Positions 1-8,382 of a stretch of DNA of 34,543 nucleotides are shown here, in pieces. The DNA comes from Actinomycetota bacterium (GTDB lineage: Bacteria > Actinomycetota > Actinomycetes > Streptosporangiales > Streptosporangiaceae). The stretch is taken from the NCBI GenBank assembly GCA_003164955.1, contig PLRW01000307.1, positions 7,977 through 42,519 of the forward strand, read 5' to 3'. The translations under genes and the position numbers were made by a program. The notes under the pieces were generated by a model that had not been told where the DNA came from, did no database searches, and saw only the letters and a program-made list of their open reading frames with translations. Every line of letters begins with the position of its first letter. Position 1 is the first letter of the stretch.

Positions 1-1548
1 GACATCTACTCGATCGAGGACCTGGCTCAGCTCATCCACGACCTCAAGAACGCCAACCCGGCCGCGCGCGTGCACGTCAAGCTGGTCTCCGAGGTCGGGG
101 TGGGCACGGTCGCGGCGGGCGTGTCCAAGGCGCACGCCGACGTGGTGCTGATCTCCGGGCACGACGGCGGTACCGGGGCGGCCCCGCTGAGCAGCCTCAA
201 GCACGCCGGGACGCCGTGGGAGGTGGGCCTGGCCGAGACCCAGCAGACGCTGCTGCGCAACAAGCTCCGCGACCGGATCGTGGTCCAGGCCGACGGGCAG
301 CTCAAGACCGGCCGCGACGTGGTCGTCGCGGCACTGCTCGGCGCGGAAGAGTTCGGCTTCGCCAGCGCCCCGCTGGTGGTGTCGGGCTGCGTCATGATGC
401 GCGTCTGTCACCTGGACACCTGTCCGGTCGGCATCGCGACCCAGAACCCGGAGCTGCGCAAGCGCTTCAACGGCAAGCCCGAGTTCGTGGTGAACTTCTT
501 CGAGTTCATCGCCGAAGAGGTACGCGAGTACCTGGCCCAGATGGGCTTCCGGACGCTGGCCGAGGCGGTCGGCGAGGCCGGTCTGCTCGAGGCCGCGCCC
601 GCCATCGAGCACTGGAAGGCCCGCGGGCTTGACCTGGCGCCGATCCTGTACATGCCGGACCTGCCCGAGGGCACCGCGCGCCGCAACACCACCACCCAGG
701 ACCACGGGATCGAGCGCGCGCTCGACAACACGCTGATCCAGCTGGCCGAGGGTGCCCTCCAGGACGGCACGCCGCTGCGCCTGGAACTGCCCGTGCGGAA
801 CGTCAACCGGACGGTCGGCACCATGCTCGGCTACGAGGTGACGAAGCGGTGGGGCGCCGACGGGCTCCCGGACAACACCATCGACATCTCGTTCCGCGGC
901 TCGGCCGGGCAGTCGTTCGGCGCGTTCCTGCCCCGCGGCATCACGCTGCGGCTCGCCGGGGACGCCAACGACTACGTGGGCAAGGGCCTGTCCGGCGGGC
1001 GGGTCATCGTGTCCCCCGACCCCGAGGCGAACTTCGCGGCCGACGAGCAGATCATCGCCGGCAACGTGATCGGCTACGGTGCCACCGCGGGGGAGATCTT
1101 CCTGCGCGGCATCGTCGGCGAGCGGTTCTGCGTGCGCAACTCCGGCGCGCTGGCCGTGTCCGAGGGCGTCGGCGACCACGGCTGCGAGTACATGACCGGC
1201 GGCCGGGTGGTCGTCCTCGGCCCGATCGGCCGCAACTTCGCGGCCGGGATGTCCGGGGGCATCGCGTACGTGCTCGACCTGCCCGCGCACCGGGTCAACC
1301 CCGACATGGTCGACCTGGACCCGATGGACGGCGAGGACGCCACCTTCCTGCGCGACCTGGTGGAGTCCTACGCGGCGGAGACCGGGTCGCCGGTCGCCGC
1401 GCGCCTGCTGGAGGACTGGGACGCCGCCGTGGCCCGGTTCGGCAAGATCATGCCGAAGGACTACAAGCGGGTACTGAGCGCGACCCAGATGGCCGAGCGC
1501 GAAGGCCGCGACGTCAACGAGGCCGTCATGGCCGCGTCGCACGGCTGA
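1..1548 (+). CDS. gltB: Glutamate synthase large subunit, C-terminal part (5' end outside window)
   Basis: The reading frame is open from the first base, so only the last 515 codons of a protein of usually about 1,500 residues are present. It is the catalytic subunit that transfers the glutamine amide nitrogen to 2-oxoglutarate in the cytoplasm. Visible are the end of the FMN-binding synthase barrel ([20 protein letters not shown]), the 3Fe-4S cysteine set C-X5-C-X4-C around bases 388-425 ([16 protein letters not shown]), and the C-terminal glycine-rich beta-helix domain with repeated G-x-x-G turns (for example [20 protein letters not shown]) from about base 830. The amidotransferase domain and N-terminal cysteine would lie upstream of the window. 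gltD follows after 136 bases on the same strand, the usual gltBD order. Recognition is firm; the only thing missing is the 5' end. Confidence 0.97.
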   Translation, partial: DIYSIEDLAQLIHDLKNANPAARVHVKLVSEVGVGTVAAGVSKAHADVVLISGHDGGTGAAPLSSLKHAGTPWEVGLAETQQTLLRNKLRDRIVVQADGQLKTGRDVVVAALLGAEEFGFASAPLVVSGCVMMRVCHLDTCPVGIATQNPELRKRFNGKPEFVVNFFEFIAEEVREYLAQMGFRTLAEAVGEAGLLEAAPAIEHWKARGLDLAPILYMPDLPEGTARRNTTTQDHGIERALDNTLIQLAEGALQDGTPLRLELPVRNVNRTVGTMLGYEVTKRWGADGLPDNTIDISFRGSAGQSFGAFLPRGITLRLAGDANDYVGKGLSGGRVIVSPDPEANFAADEQIIAGNVIGYGATAGEIFLRGIVGERFCVRNSGALAVSEGVGDHGCEYMTGGRVVVLGPIGRNFAAGMSGGIAYVLDLPAHRVNPDMVDLDPMDGEDATFLRDLVESYAAETGSPVAARLLEDWDAAVARFGKIMPKDYKRVLSATQMAEREGRDVNEAVMAASHG

Positions 1549-1561
1549 CGGATACCACAAG

Positions 1562-1612
1562 CTTGGGCAGCGGCCCCCGGGTGGGCTGCCGCCCAGGTGG
1601 CGGGACCCGCCA
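1562..1612 (+). other. Two hairpins in the gltB-gltD intergenic region
   Basis: Bases 1562-1597 fold into a long stem: 1562-1568 pairs with 1591-1597, then one A-C mismatch, then 1570-1576 pairs with 1583-1589, leaving a six-base loop. Immediately after it, TGGCGGG (1598-1604) and CCCGCCA (1606-1612) form a near-perfect palindrome. There is no T-tract, and gltD starts only 73 bases later. The structures may cause partial termination or mRNA processing that sets the GltB:GltD ratio. That role is inferred. Confidence 0.45.
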
Positions 1613-1684
1613 ACGGCGCCGGGTCCCCCATGCCCGGCCCACAGGATCTGATACTGAGCTACCACAGAGAAGGACGACCGCCCG

Positions 1685-3160
1685 ATGGCCGATCCCAAGG
1701 GATTCATGACCACCCCGCGCGAGACGCCGGCCCGCCGGCCGGTGGACGTGCGCATCCGGGACTGGCGTGAGGTGTACAACGATTTCCCGGCTGGGCGCCT
1801 GGAGCGGCAGGCCGGGCGCTGCATGGACTGCGGCATCCCGTTCTGCCACACCGGCTGCCCGCTCGGCAACCTCATCCCCGAATGGAACGACCTGGTCTGG
1901 CGGCACGACTGGTACGAGGCGTCGGAACGGCTGCACGCGACCAACAACTTCCCCGAGTTCACCGGGCGGCTCTGCCCGGCCCCGTGCGAGACCGCGTGCG
2001 TGCTCGGGATCAACGCCGACCCGGTGGCCATCAAGCAGGTCGAGGTCGAGATCATCGACCGCGCGTGGGCCGAGGGCTGGGTCCAGCCCGCCCCCGCGCC
2101 GGTGCAGACCGGCAAGAAGGTCGCGGTGATCGGTTCCGGCCCGGCCGGCCTGGCCGCCGCGCAGCAGCTGACCCGCGCGGGCCACGACGTCACCGTGTTC
2201 GAGCGCGCCGATGCCCCCGGCGGCCTGCTCCGCTACGGCATCCCCGAGTTCAAGATGGAGAAGCGCCACCTGGACCGCCGGCTGGCCCAGATGCGCGCGG
2301 AGGGCACCGAGTTCCGCTGCAACGTGACCGCCGGCACCGACGTCACCGCCGAGCAACTGCGCGCCGGATACGACGCGATCATGCTCGCCGGCGGTGCGAC
2401 GGTGCCGCGCGGCCTGCCCGTACCGGGCGGCGACGCCGACGGCATCCACCAGGCCATGGAGTACCTGCCGCTGTCCAACCGCGTCGTGGCCGCGGCCGGG
2501 GGAGCCGGTACACCGGGTCCGGTCGCCGAGCCCGCGATCAGCGCGCGCGGGAAGCACGTGGTGATCATCGGCGGCGGCGACACCGGCGCGGACTGCCTCG
2601 GCACGGCCCACCGCCAGGGCGCGGCGTCGGTCACCCAGCTGGAGATCATGCCCCGCCCGCCGGAGCTGCGCCCGGACCACCAGCCGTGGCCGACCTACCC
2701 GATGACCTACCGTGTCTCCAGCGCCCACGAAGAGGGCGGCGAGCGCGTGTACGCCGTCTCGACCCAGGAGTTCGTCACCGACGGGGCCGGGCACGTACGC
2801 GCGCTGCGGCTGGTTGAGGTGGAATTCACCGGCGGCCGTTTCGAGCCGGTCGCGGGCACTGAGCGGGATCTGCCCGCCGATCTGGTGCTGCTCGCGATGG
2901 GATTCACTGGCGCCGAACGTTCCGCGCTCATGGCCGGCCTCGGTGTGGAGTTCGACGCCCGGGGCAATGTGGCGCGGGACGGCAAGTACGCCACCTCGGT
3001 GCCGGACGTGTTCGTGGCCGGGGACATGGGCCGCGGCCAGTCGCTGATCGTCTGGGCCATCGCCGAAGGCCGCAGCGCCGCCGCCGCCCTGGACACCCAC
3101 CTAACCGGCGCCACCGTCCTCCCCGCGGCGATCCCCCCCACCGCCCGCCCCATGGTCTGA
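1685..3160 (+). CDS. gltD: Glutamate synthase small subunit (NADPH, FAD, 4Fe-4S)
   Basis: This 491-residue flavoprotein passes electrons from NADPH to GltB. N-terminal cysteines C46, C49, C54, C58 and C97, C101, C105 fit the 4Fe-4S ligand region. A first dinucleotide fold has GSGPAG at residues 150-155 for FAD, and a second has the motif GGGDTGADC for NADPH. The C-terminal GDMGRGQSLIVWAIAEG closes the FAD site. Length and motif order match the family. The ATG is preceded by an AAGGA-type ribosome site (about 1672-1676). The gene follows gltB and is probably co-transcribed with it. Its last 233 bases lie antisense to the open frame of the convergent membrane-protein gene, which is unusual (see findings). 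Confidence 0.97.
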   Translation: MADPKGFMTTPRETPARRPVDVRIRDWREVYNDFPAGRLERQAGRCMDCGIPFCHTGCPLGNLIPEWNDLVWRHDWYEASERLHATNNFPEFTGRLCPAPCETACVLGINADPVAIKQVEVEIIDRAWAEGWVQPAPAPVQTGKKVAVIGSGPAGLAAAQQLTRAGHDVTVFERADAPGGLLRYGIPEFKMEKRHLDRRLAQMRAEGTEFRCNVTAGTDVTAEQLRAGYDAIMLAGGATVPRGLPVPGGDADGIHQAMEYLPLSNRVVAAAGGAGTPGPVAEPAISARGKHVVIIGGGDTGADCLGTAHRQGAASVTQLEIMPRPPELRPDHQPWPTYPMTYRVSSAHEEGGERVYAVSTQEFVTDGAGHVRALRLVEVEFTGGRFEPVAGTERDLPADLVLLAMGFTGAERSALMAGLGVEFDARGNVARDGKYATSVPDVFVAGDMGRGQSLIVWAIAEGRSAAAALDTHLTGATVLPAAIPPTARPMV

Positions 3161-5414
3161 GAGTTGGCCGCCCGGCGGCTGCAGAACCTGGCGCCGGGTT
3201 ACGGCGACGCGGCGCTTCTTTGGCGTCGCGGCGCCGCCTTGCGCGCCGCAGGCACACCGGCGCGGCGGCGGCCATGGCGAGGGTGAGGCCGCTCAGTGCG
3301 AGCAATTCCGGGTAGTCGCCGTACCCGTGGAAGCGGAACACGACGTGGTCTGTGCCCGCGGGGACGTCGACGGCGACGAGCGCGGGCGCCACCATCCGGG
3401 TCGGTCGCCGCCGGCCGTTCACGGTTGCCGTCCACCCGGGGTCGTAGGAGGCGCTGAGCACCACGACTCCGGGACGGCGCATCCGCACCGTCGCCGCGGC
3501 CTCGCCGTCATCGAGGCCGGCGCGTTCCGCGCTGACCGCGCCGGCGGAGGACTGGCTTCGCACCGTCGGTAGCCGGCCATCCCCGCCACCGCCGGACCCG
3601 TACCCGACGCCGAGATATGTGCCGTCGCCGGCGAGCCCGGAGCGAAGCAGCCGAACGCTGCGGGCACCCACGTTCGTCCGGTTCGCCGAGATCTCACCGA
3701 TGATCTGGCCGGCCTGGACGTAGCCGGCGCCGTCGATCGTCCACAGCCGGTAGGGGCCGGAGCGCATTGCCGGCCGGGCGCGCACCGGCGGCTGGTCGCG
3801 GGCGGGAAGGATGAGGTAGCGGATCCCGAACAGCCGGTAGTCGGAGGGGTCGCGGTCGTCGAAGAAGTACTCCGGGTCGGTCATCAGCGACGCCGTCCGC
3901 AGCGTGTAGCCGACCTCGTCGACGTCCCGGCTCTCCAGGTACTTGAATACGGGCACCGCCCCGACGGTGAAGTCCTGGCCCCAGTTCGACGGCATCCCGG
4001 CGTACGTCCGGCCGCCGCCGTCGCGCTCGATCACCGCGACGAGGCGATCGAGCTCGGCGCCCTCGGTGCCGTCCGCGCGGCGCTGGGCCGCGATCGCGGC
4101 GCCGTCATGGCGGTCGTAGGCGCCGAGCTGAAGCCAGGCGGGCGCGAGCACCGCGACCGCCGCAACGAGCACGGCCGCCGGGGACAGGCCGGGCGGCCAA
4201 CGCGAGACGCGGGCTTCGAGCGGCCGCACGCAGCCGGCCGCCAGCCACGCCGCTCCCCGGCCGGCGAGCAGCAGCGCGGCGAGCTGCACGCCCATCATGA
4301 AGCGGCGGAAGAAGAGGTCGGCGCCGCCCGGGATCACCTCGACGAGCGACCCGAACGTCGTGCGACCGAACGCGAACAGCAGGCACACCGCGAGCGCGGC
4401 CAGCAGGGCGCGGGCGTCGGCGTCCGAGGACCAGGCAAGCCACGCCAGCCCGAACCCGAGCGCCGCGAACACGGTCACGACGGGCAGCCGGCCGTGGTCG
4501 AGCAGCTGCCCCGAGACCAGCCAGTCCAGCACGAGACGCGCGCCGTAGCCGTTGACGAGTCCGCTGCCCTGCAGCGGCTCGTTGATCGCCGCCCACCGCC
4601 GCTGCTGCACGAGCGGGACGATCACCCACGCCGCCGCGAGCAGCGAACCGCCGAGGAGGACCGCAGCCCGCCGCAACCGGGCCACGAGCGGCCGGCCGGC
4701 CACGAGCGGCCAGACGAGCAGCACCGACAGCGCGAGGTAGCCGGTCTCGAAGTGCAGTGCGATGGTGAGCGCGGTCAGCAGGACCGCTTTGAGGTAGCCG
4801 CGCCCGTCGCGGATCGCTCGCCAGCTCCAGCCCCATGCGAGCGGCAGCGTCCACGACGCCCACAGCTGCGTCCAGACGCCGAACCCCGTCCACACGTAGG
4901 CGTGCTGCTCGTAGCCGACCCCCGTGGCGCTCACCAGGAACGGAGCCATCGCGGCCGAGGCGGCCGCCGCCGGCCTGCCCGCCCCGAACGCGCGGGCCGA
5001 CAGGTAGACGCTGATCGGCCACAGCGACAAAAGCAGGTACAGCGTCCAGCGAAACGCCACGTCAGGCCCGATCAGCAGGCCGAGCGCGCCGGTGAGGATG
5101 GCGGGCAGGCTCTGGTAGTGAAGGAACTGCGGCGACCCCTCCCCGAGGAACGGGAACCAGCTCGTGAGCGGCAGGTGCCCGGCGCGCAGCTGCGCCGTCG
5201 CGAAGCGCACCATCTGCTCGTGCAGCGAGCTGTCGTTTAGGTACGTGACCCCGAGCGTGAGCGCCCGGAGGTTCGTGAGGTTCCATCCGGCCGCGGCGGC
5301 GACGATCGACCACGGCCACCACGCAGCGGTCCGGCCCCCGCCATCACCCGGGGGCCGGACCGCCGGCCGGGCCATCGCCGACGCCCGCGCCGGGCGGGCG
5401 CCGGCGGCCGTCAC
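2928..5414 (-). CDS. Large YfhO/PTPS-related-type polytopic membrane protein
   Basis: The product is about 828 residues. It has roughly a dozen hydrophobic segments in the first 430 residues, a soluble extracytoplasmic stretch, and a C-terminal beta domain typical of YfhO-like proteins (SYDPGWTATVNGRRRPTRM, then VDVPAGTDHVVFRFHGYG). The N-terminal part (NDSSLHEQMVRFATAQL, LHYQSLPAILTG) resembles the 6-pyruvoyl-tetrahydropterin-synthase-related membrane family. YfhO relatives act in glycosylation of surface polymers, but substrate and reaction here are unknown. I chose GTG 5414, five bases after the upstream stop codon; ATG 5462 (overlapping the upstream gene) and ATG 5375 are alternatives. 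It is last in a sigma-factor operon. There is no in-frame stop before gltD, so residues from about 752 on are antisense to gltD and arginine/proline-rich. That tail is probably unconserved and could reflect a late frameshift or a genuine run-on. Confidence 0.8.
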   Translation of the reverse strand: MTAAGARPARASAMARPAVRPPGDGGGRTAAWWPWSIVAAAAGWNLTNLRALTLGVTYLNDSSLHEQMVRFATAQLRAGHLPLTSWFPFLGEGSPQFLHYQSLPAILTGALGLLIGPDVAFRWTLYLLLSLWPISVYLSARAFGAGRPAAAASAAMAPFLVSATGVGYEQHAYVWTGFGVWTQLWASWTLPLAWGWSWRAIRDGRGYLKAVLLTALTIALHFETGYLALSVLLVWPLVAGRPLVARLRRAAVLLGGSLLAAAWVIVPLVQQRRWAAINEPLQGSGLVNGYGARLVLDWLVSGQLLDHGRLPVVTVFAALGFGLAWLAWSSDADARALLAALAVCLLFAFGRTTFGSLVEVIPGGADLFFRRFMMGVQLAALLLAGRGAAWLAAGCVRPLEARVSRWPPGLSPAAVLVAAVAVLAPAWLQLGAYDRHDGAAIAAQRRADGTEGAELDRLVAVIERDGGGRTYAGMPSNWGQDFTVGAVPVFKYLESRDVDEVGYTLRTASLMTDPEYFFDDRDPSDYRLFGIRYLILPARDQPPVRARPAMRSGPYRLWTIDGAGYVQAGQIIGEISANRTNVGARSVRLLRSGLAGDGTYLGVGYGSGGGGDGRLPTVRSQSSAGAVSAERAGLDDGEAAATVRMRRPGVVVLSASYDPGWTATVNGRRRPTRMVAPALVAVDVPAGTDHVVFRFHGYGDYPELLALSGLTLAMAAAAPVCLRRARRRRDAKEAPRRRNPAPGSAAAGRPTLRPWGGRWGGSPRGGRWRRLGGCPGRRRRCGLRRWPRRSATGRGPCPRPRTRPAPRWRTCRPAPHCPGRRTPHRGRP
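3204..3229. terminator. Candidate bidirectional terminator hairpin after gltD
   Basis: GCGACGC (3204-3210) pairs perfectly with GCGTCGC (3223-3229) around a 12-base loop containing TTCTTT. It sits 44 bases past the gltD stop codon. It would serve gltD on the + strand, and it lies inside the 3' end of the convergent membrane-protein frame. Confidence 0.4.
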
Positions 5415-5418
5415 CGGA

Positions 5419-5952
5419 TCACCCGGCGCCCGTGTTGCCGGTGTTGCCCGAGCCGGTGTCACCCGTGAGGTGGCAGGCGGCCAGGTGCCAGGTGCCAGCG
5501 CCGGTGTTGCCCGAGTCGATGACCTCCGTGCCGTTCGTGCCCACGAGAACCTTCACCGGCGGCCCCGGCAGGTTCGACACACCCGGCGCCGGTGTACAGG
5601 ACACCGGGCCACTGACGGCTGCTGCCCCGGACGCCATATCAATCGTGATCTGCTCGCGGATCCCCATTGCGGTGAGCTTGGCGTTCGCCTGGGGAAGCGC
5701 CGAGTTCTGGTTGATCGTCACCAGCACCGAACCGTCGCCGTTCTTCGTGATGGCGTACGCCGGCGTGCTGCCCGTCGCGGTCAGGCCGAGCGTGAGCGCC
5801 GCGCCGGCGCCCGCCAGCGCGAGCGTGCTGCCCGCGAGAACGCGCGGACGCGGACGACGGGCCCGGCCCGGTCCGGGCCGGTCGGCGTGCGCGAGCGTCG
5901 GGCCGTGCTCCCGAACGAGATCACGCCACAGATTATCTGTGAACTTAGTCAT
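5419..5952 (-). CDS. Small single-pass membrane protein of a sigma-factor operon, function unknown
   Basis: The protein has 177 residues. A basic cytoplasmic N-terminus of about 37 residues (TKFTDNLWRDLVREHG, then an R/P-rich linker) is followed by one hydrophobic segment at about 38-60 (VLAGSTLALAGAGAALTLGL) and an extracytoplasmic region ending in a Gly/Thr/Asn repeat (SGNTGAG, TGSGNTGNTGAG). The exported part contains a TKNGDGSVLVTINQ-type segment that I recognise only as recurring in actinobacterial proteins beside ECF sigma factors. Its ATG overlaps the sigma-factor stop by eight bases (ATGACTAA), so translation is probably coupled. The position suggests an anti-sigma or membrane-sensing role, but the zinc-binding HxxxCxxC motif of classical anti-sigma factors is absent. 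Function is therefore not assigned. Confidence 0.82.
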   Translation of the reverse strand: MTKFTDNLWRDLVREHGPTLAHADRPGPGRARRPRPRVLAGSTLALAGAGAALTLGLTATGSTPAYAITKNGDGSVLVTINQNSALPQANAKLTAMGIREQITIDMASGAAAVSGPVSCTPAPGVSNLPGPPVKVLVGTNGTEVIDSGNTGAGTWHLAACHLTGDTGSGNTGNTGAG

Positions 5953-6541
5953 TGCTTTCGCGCCCCTTCCTCAGCCGGGACCTCGCCCGGGACAACCGCT
6001 TCCGAAATGCGACACCGGAGACGCCGAGGGCCAGCGCCGCCTCCTTCGGGGTGAGCCCCTCCAAGTCGACGAGCTCGATCGCCGCCCGCTCGACCGCGGG
6101 CAGCTCCGCGCATCGCCGCATCAGCGCGGCGCCCTCACGCTCGGCGTCGATCCGCTCGGCGAGCTCCCCGGTCTCGTCCTCGTCGAGCGGCCGGTGGCCG
6201 CCGAGACGCGCGACCGCCTCCCGGCCGTCCGCCGACTGCTCGCAGTGGCGGGCGAACACGCGGGCGGCGATGCCGAACAGCCACGCCCGGTCCGATCCCC
6301 GGCGAGGGTCGAACCTGGCGAAGCCTTCCACGGCCCGGACGAACGTCTCGGACGTGAGATCGGCGACCGTCTGCGGATCGCGGCACCGGCGCGCGAAGTA
6401 GCCCATGAGGACGTCGACGTTGCGCAGGTACACCTGCTCGAATTCCTCAAGCGGCGGGGTCGGCGGCCGCTCGCGCGACCGCGCCCCCGGGACCGGTCGC
6501 GCCCGCATCGTCCTCACGGGTGCTTTTGCCTCAGTGCTCAT
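5945..6541 (-). CDS. ECF-type RNA polymerase sigma factor
   Basis: The product has 198 residues. Region 2 runs from about residue 40 to 105 (YLRNVDVLMGYFARRC, DLTSETFVRAVEGFARFDP, WLFGIAARVFARH), recognising the -10 element and core polymerase. Region 4 follows at about 145-190 (LPAVERAAIELVDLEGLTPKEAALALGVS, then FRKRLSRARSRLRKG), a helix-turn-helix for the -35 element. The spacing without regions 1 and 3 is typical of ECF factors. The ATG at 6541 is preceded by a strong AGGGGAC ribosome site, so the longer frame to 6685 is not the likely start. It is the first gene of a minus-strand operon with a one-pass membrane protein and a YfhO-like protein. The regulon is unknown, although cell-surface modification is a reasonable guess from the neighbours. 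Confidence 0.92.
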   Translation of the reverse strand: MSTEAKAPVRTMRARPVPGARSRERPPTPPLEEFEQVYLRNVDVLMGYFARRCRDPQTVADLTSETFVRAVEGFARFDPRRGSDRAWLFGIAARVFARHCEQSADGREAVARLGGHRPLDEDETGELAERIDAEREGAALMRRCAELPAVERAAIELVDLEGLTPKEAALALGVSGVAFRKRLSRARSRLRKGRESND

Positions 6542-6666
6542 GTCCCCTAGTTGCGATCCTCGCCGTCGGCTGTGACATCGCCCCGTCCGCGACACGCCGC
6601 CCGTCAGCCCAAGCTTGGCGGCTGATCCCGCCGCGGTCGCCTCCGGTGTCTCGGCGAAGTACCACT

Positions 6667-6713
6667 GCGCGGGCGCGGAGCGCATGCGGGGAGTTCCGGG
6701 GGTCGCCCCCCGG
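6667..6713 (+). repeat. Copy A of a 47-bp dispersed intergenic repeat with GC palindrome
   Basis: This copy begins GCGCGGGCGCG and ends in the palindrome CCGGGGG-TCG-CCCCCCGG. The same element, about 90% identical by eye, occurs on the opposite strand at 34494-34539. It lies between the divergent sigma-factor and pyk genes. It resembles a REP-like repetitive extragenic palindrome rather than a coding or promoter element. Confidence 0.7.
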
Positions 6714-6781
6714 CTAGCACGGCTAACACCGCGTTAAGCTTTGGTGACACCCATCGTCCTCGCCGTGCCCGGGTCCTACAA

Positions 6782-6790
6782 TGGTATAGA
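6782..6790 (+). promoter_or_regulatory. Candidate extended -10 promoter of pyk
   Basis: TGGTATAGA matches an extended -10 (TGN-TATAAT) with no clear -35. A start near 6797 would give a 20-base leader containing the AGAGGGA ribosome site before the pyk ATG. Confidence 0.45.
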
Positions 6791-6816
6791 CCACTGGGGC
6801 GAGCAGAGGGAATGCC

Positions 6817-8244
6817 ATGAGCCGCCGCGCGAAGATCGTCTGCACGCTCGGGCCCGCGACTTCCAGCGCGGAACAGATCGCCCGGCTGGTCGAGGCCGGG
6901 CTCGACGTCGCCCGGCTGAACCTGAGCCACGGCCGCTACGCCGACCATGAGGTGGCCTGCGCGCGGGTCCGCGCCGCGTCCAGCGCCGCCGGGCGCGGCG
7001 TCGGCATCCTGGTGGACCTGCAGGGCCCGAAGATCCGGCTCGGCACGTTTCCCGGCGGCCCGGTCCGGCTGTGCGCCGACGACGAGTTCACGGTCACCAC
7101 CGAGGACGTGCCCGGGGACCGGAACCAGGGGTCGACCACCTACCAGGGCCTGGCCCGGGATGTGCGGACCGGGAACCGGATCCTGATCGACGACGGCCGG
7201 GTCCTGCTCGAGGTGACCGGGGTCGACGGTCCCCGGGTCAGGACGAGGGTGCTGGTCGGCGGGACGATCTCCGACCACAAGGGCATCAACCTGCCGGGGG
7301 TCGCGGTCAGCGCGCCCGCGCTCACCGAGAAGGACCAAGCCGACCTGCGCTGGGCCATCGACTTGGGCGTGGACATGATCGCGCTGTCCTTCGTCCGGCG
7401 GCCGGAAGACGCGGAAGTGGCCCGGGACGTGATGAACGAGTGCGGCGTCCGGCTGCCGCTCATCGCCAAGATCGAGAAACCCGAGGCGGTCGAGGCGCTG
7501 CCCGAGATCGTGGCCGCCTTCGACGGGATCATGGTGGCCCGCGGCGACCTCGGGGTCGAAATGCCGCTGGAGCAGGTCCCGGTGGTGCAGAAGCGCGCGA
7601 TCGTCCTGGCCCGGGAGAAGGCGCGCCCGGTCATCGTGGCCACGCAGATGCTGGAGTCGATGATCTCCGCGCCGCGGCCCACCCGCGCCGAGGTCTCCGA
7701 CGTGGCCACCGCGGTGGACGAGGGTGCCGACGCGGTCATGCTGTCCGCGGAGACGAGCGTGGGGGAGTACCCGATCGAGGCGGTGGCCACCATGTCGCGC
7801 GTCATCTGCGTCGCGGAGGACGACAACCTGCGCCCGCTGTCCTCGCTGACCCGGGTGCCGACCACCACCGGCGGGGCCATAGCCCGCGCCGCGGCCGAGG
7901 TCGGCGCGATCGTGAATGCCCGCGCGCTGGTCGCCTTCACGATGACGGGCGAGACGGCCAGGCGGCTGGCCCGGTACCGTTCGCCGATTCCGCTGCTCGC
8001 GTTCACGTCCGAGCCCGCCACCCGCAGCCAGCTCGCCCTGACCTGGGGCGTGGAGACCTTCATCGTCCCGATGGTGGATCACACCAATGAGATGGTGCGC
8101 CAGGTGGAGGCGGTGCTCCTTGACATCGGCCGGTGCGAGAAGGGTGACAAGCTGGTGATCGTGTCCGGTTCCCCGCTCGGCAGCCCGGGCAAGACGAACT
8201 CCCTGCGGGTGCACCGCATCGGCGACGCCCTCGCCCTCAGCTGA
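6817..8244 (+). CDS. pyk: Pyruvate kinase
   Basis: This 475-residue enzyme converts phosphoenolpyruvate and ADP to pyruvate and ATP at the end of glycolysis. Family hallmarks run through it: RAKIVCTLGPAT and NLSHG near the N-terminus, VDLQGPKIRLG (substrate and potassium site), IAKIEKPEAV with the catalytic lysine, GDLGVEMPLEQVPVVQK, the signature stretch MLESMISAPRPTRAEVSDV, and the C-terminal effector domain ending VSGSPLGSPGKTNSLRVHRIG. Length is normal. The ATG follows an AGAGGGA ribosome site. It reads divergently from the sigma-factor operon across a 275-base region that also holds a dispersed GC repeat. The next gene, glyA, starts 138 bases on and has its own promoter and riboswitch. 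Confidence 0.97.
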   Translation: MSRRAKIVCTLGPATSSAEQIARLVEAGLDVARLNLSHGRYADHEVACARVRAASSAAGRGVGILVDLQGPKIRLGTFPGGPVRLCADDEFTVTTEDVPGDRNQGSTTYQGLARDVRTGNRILIDDGRVLLEVTGVDGPRVRTRVLVGGTISDHKGINLPGVAVSAPALTEKDQADLRWAIDLGVDMIALSFVRRPEDAEVARDVMNECGVRLPLIAKIEKPEAVEALPEIVAAFDGIMVARGDLGVEMPLEQVPVVQKRAIVLAREKARPVIVATQMLESMISAPRPTRAEVSDVATAVDEGADAVMLSAETSVGEYPIEAVATMSRVICVAEDDNLRPLSSLTRVPTTTGGAIARAAAEVGAIVNARALVAFTMTGETARRLARYRSPIPLLAFTSEPATRSQLALTWGVETFIVPMVDHTNEMVRQVEAVLLDIGRCEKGDKLVIVSGSPLGSPGKTNSLRVHRIGDALALS

Positions 8245-8264
8245 GCCGCCGCGCGGCCCGGCCC

Positions 8265-8273
8265 TGGTATTGT
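8265..8273 (+). promoter_or_regulatory. Candidate extended -10 promoter of glyA riboswitch transcript
   Basis: TGGTATTGT is an extended -10. A start at about 8280 would place the first transcribed base at the 5' edge of the ZTP aptamer, so the position fits well. No good -35 is visible. Confidence 0.5.
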
Positions 8274-8279
8274 CACACC

Positions 8280-8371
8280 GGGCCGTAACTGGCGCTGAGG
8301 TGGACAACCACCGGGGAGCGGTCCGCCGGCCAGCCGCGCGCCTGGGCATCTGCCATATCCGTCTGCCCGGG
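8280..8371 (+). promoter_or_regulatory. ZTP (pfl motif) riboswitch controlling glyA
   Basis: The P1 stem GGGCCG (8280-8285) pairs with CGGTCC (8319-8324). It encloses the conserved AACTGGCG, a second stem GGTGG/CCACC (8299-8303 with 8308-8312) and the hallmark GGGGAGCG. After a linker comes the near-invariant GCGCCTGGGCA (8338-8348), the pseudoknot and ligand-binding element. This agrees with the known pfl/ZTP consensus, which is common upstream of glyA. The aptamer senses ZTP/ZMP, which accumulates when 10-formyl-THF runs short, and would switch on glyA. CCTGGGCA (8341-8348) can alternatively pair with TGCCCGGG (8364-8371), which overlaps the Shine-Dalgarno GGGGAG (8369-8374), suggesting translational control. 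Confidence 0.93.
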
Positions 8372-8382
8372 GAGAAGAAGCC

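Noticed and set aside
1526..3100. Minus-strand open frame of about 520 codons opposite gltD
   Set aside because: It mirrors codon structure of gltD, has no recognisable domain, and conflicts with the clear gltD motifs.
6571..6577. TGTCACA (minus strand) upstream of the sigma-factor gene as an ECF41-type -35
   Set aside because: No CGTC follows at the expected distance, and the sigma factor lacks the C-terminal SnoaL-like extension of that group.
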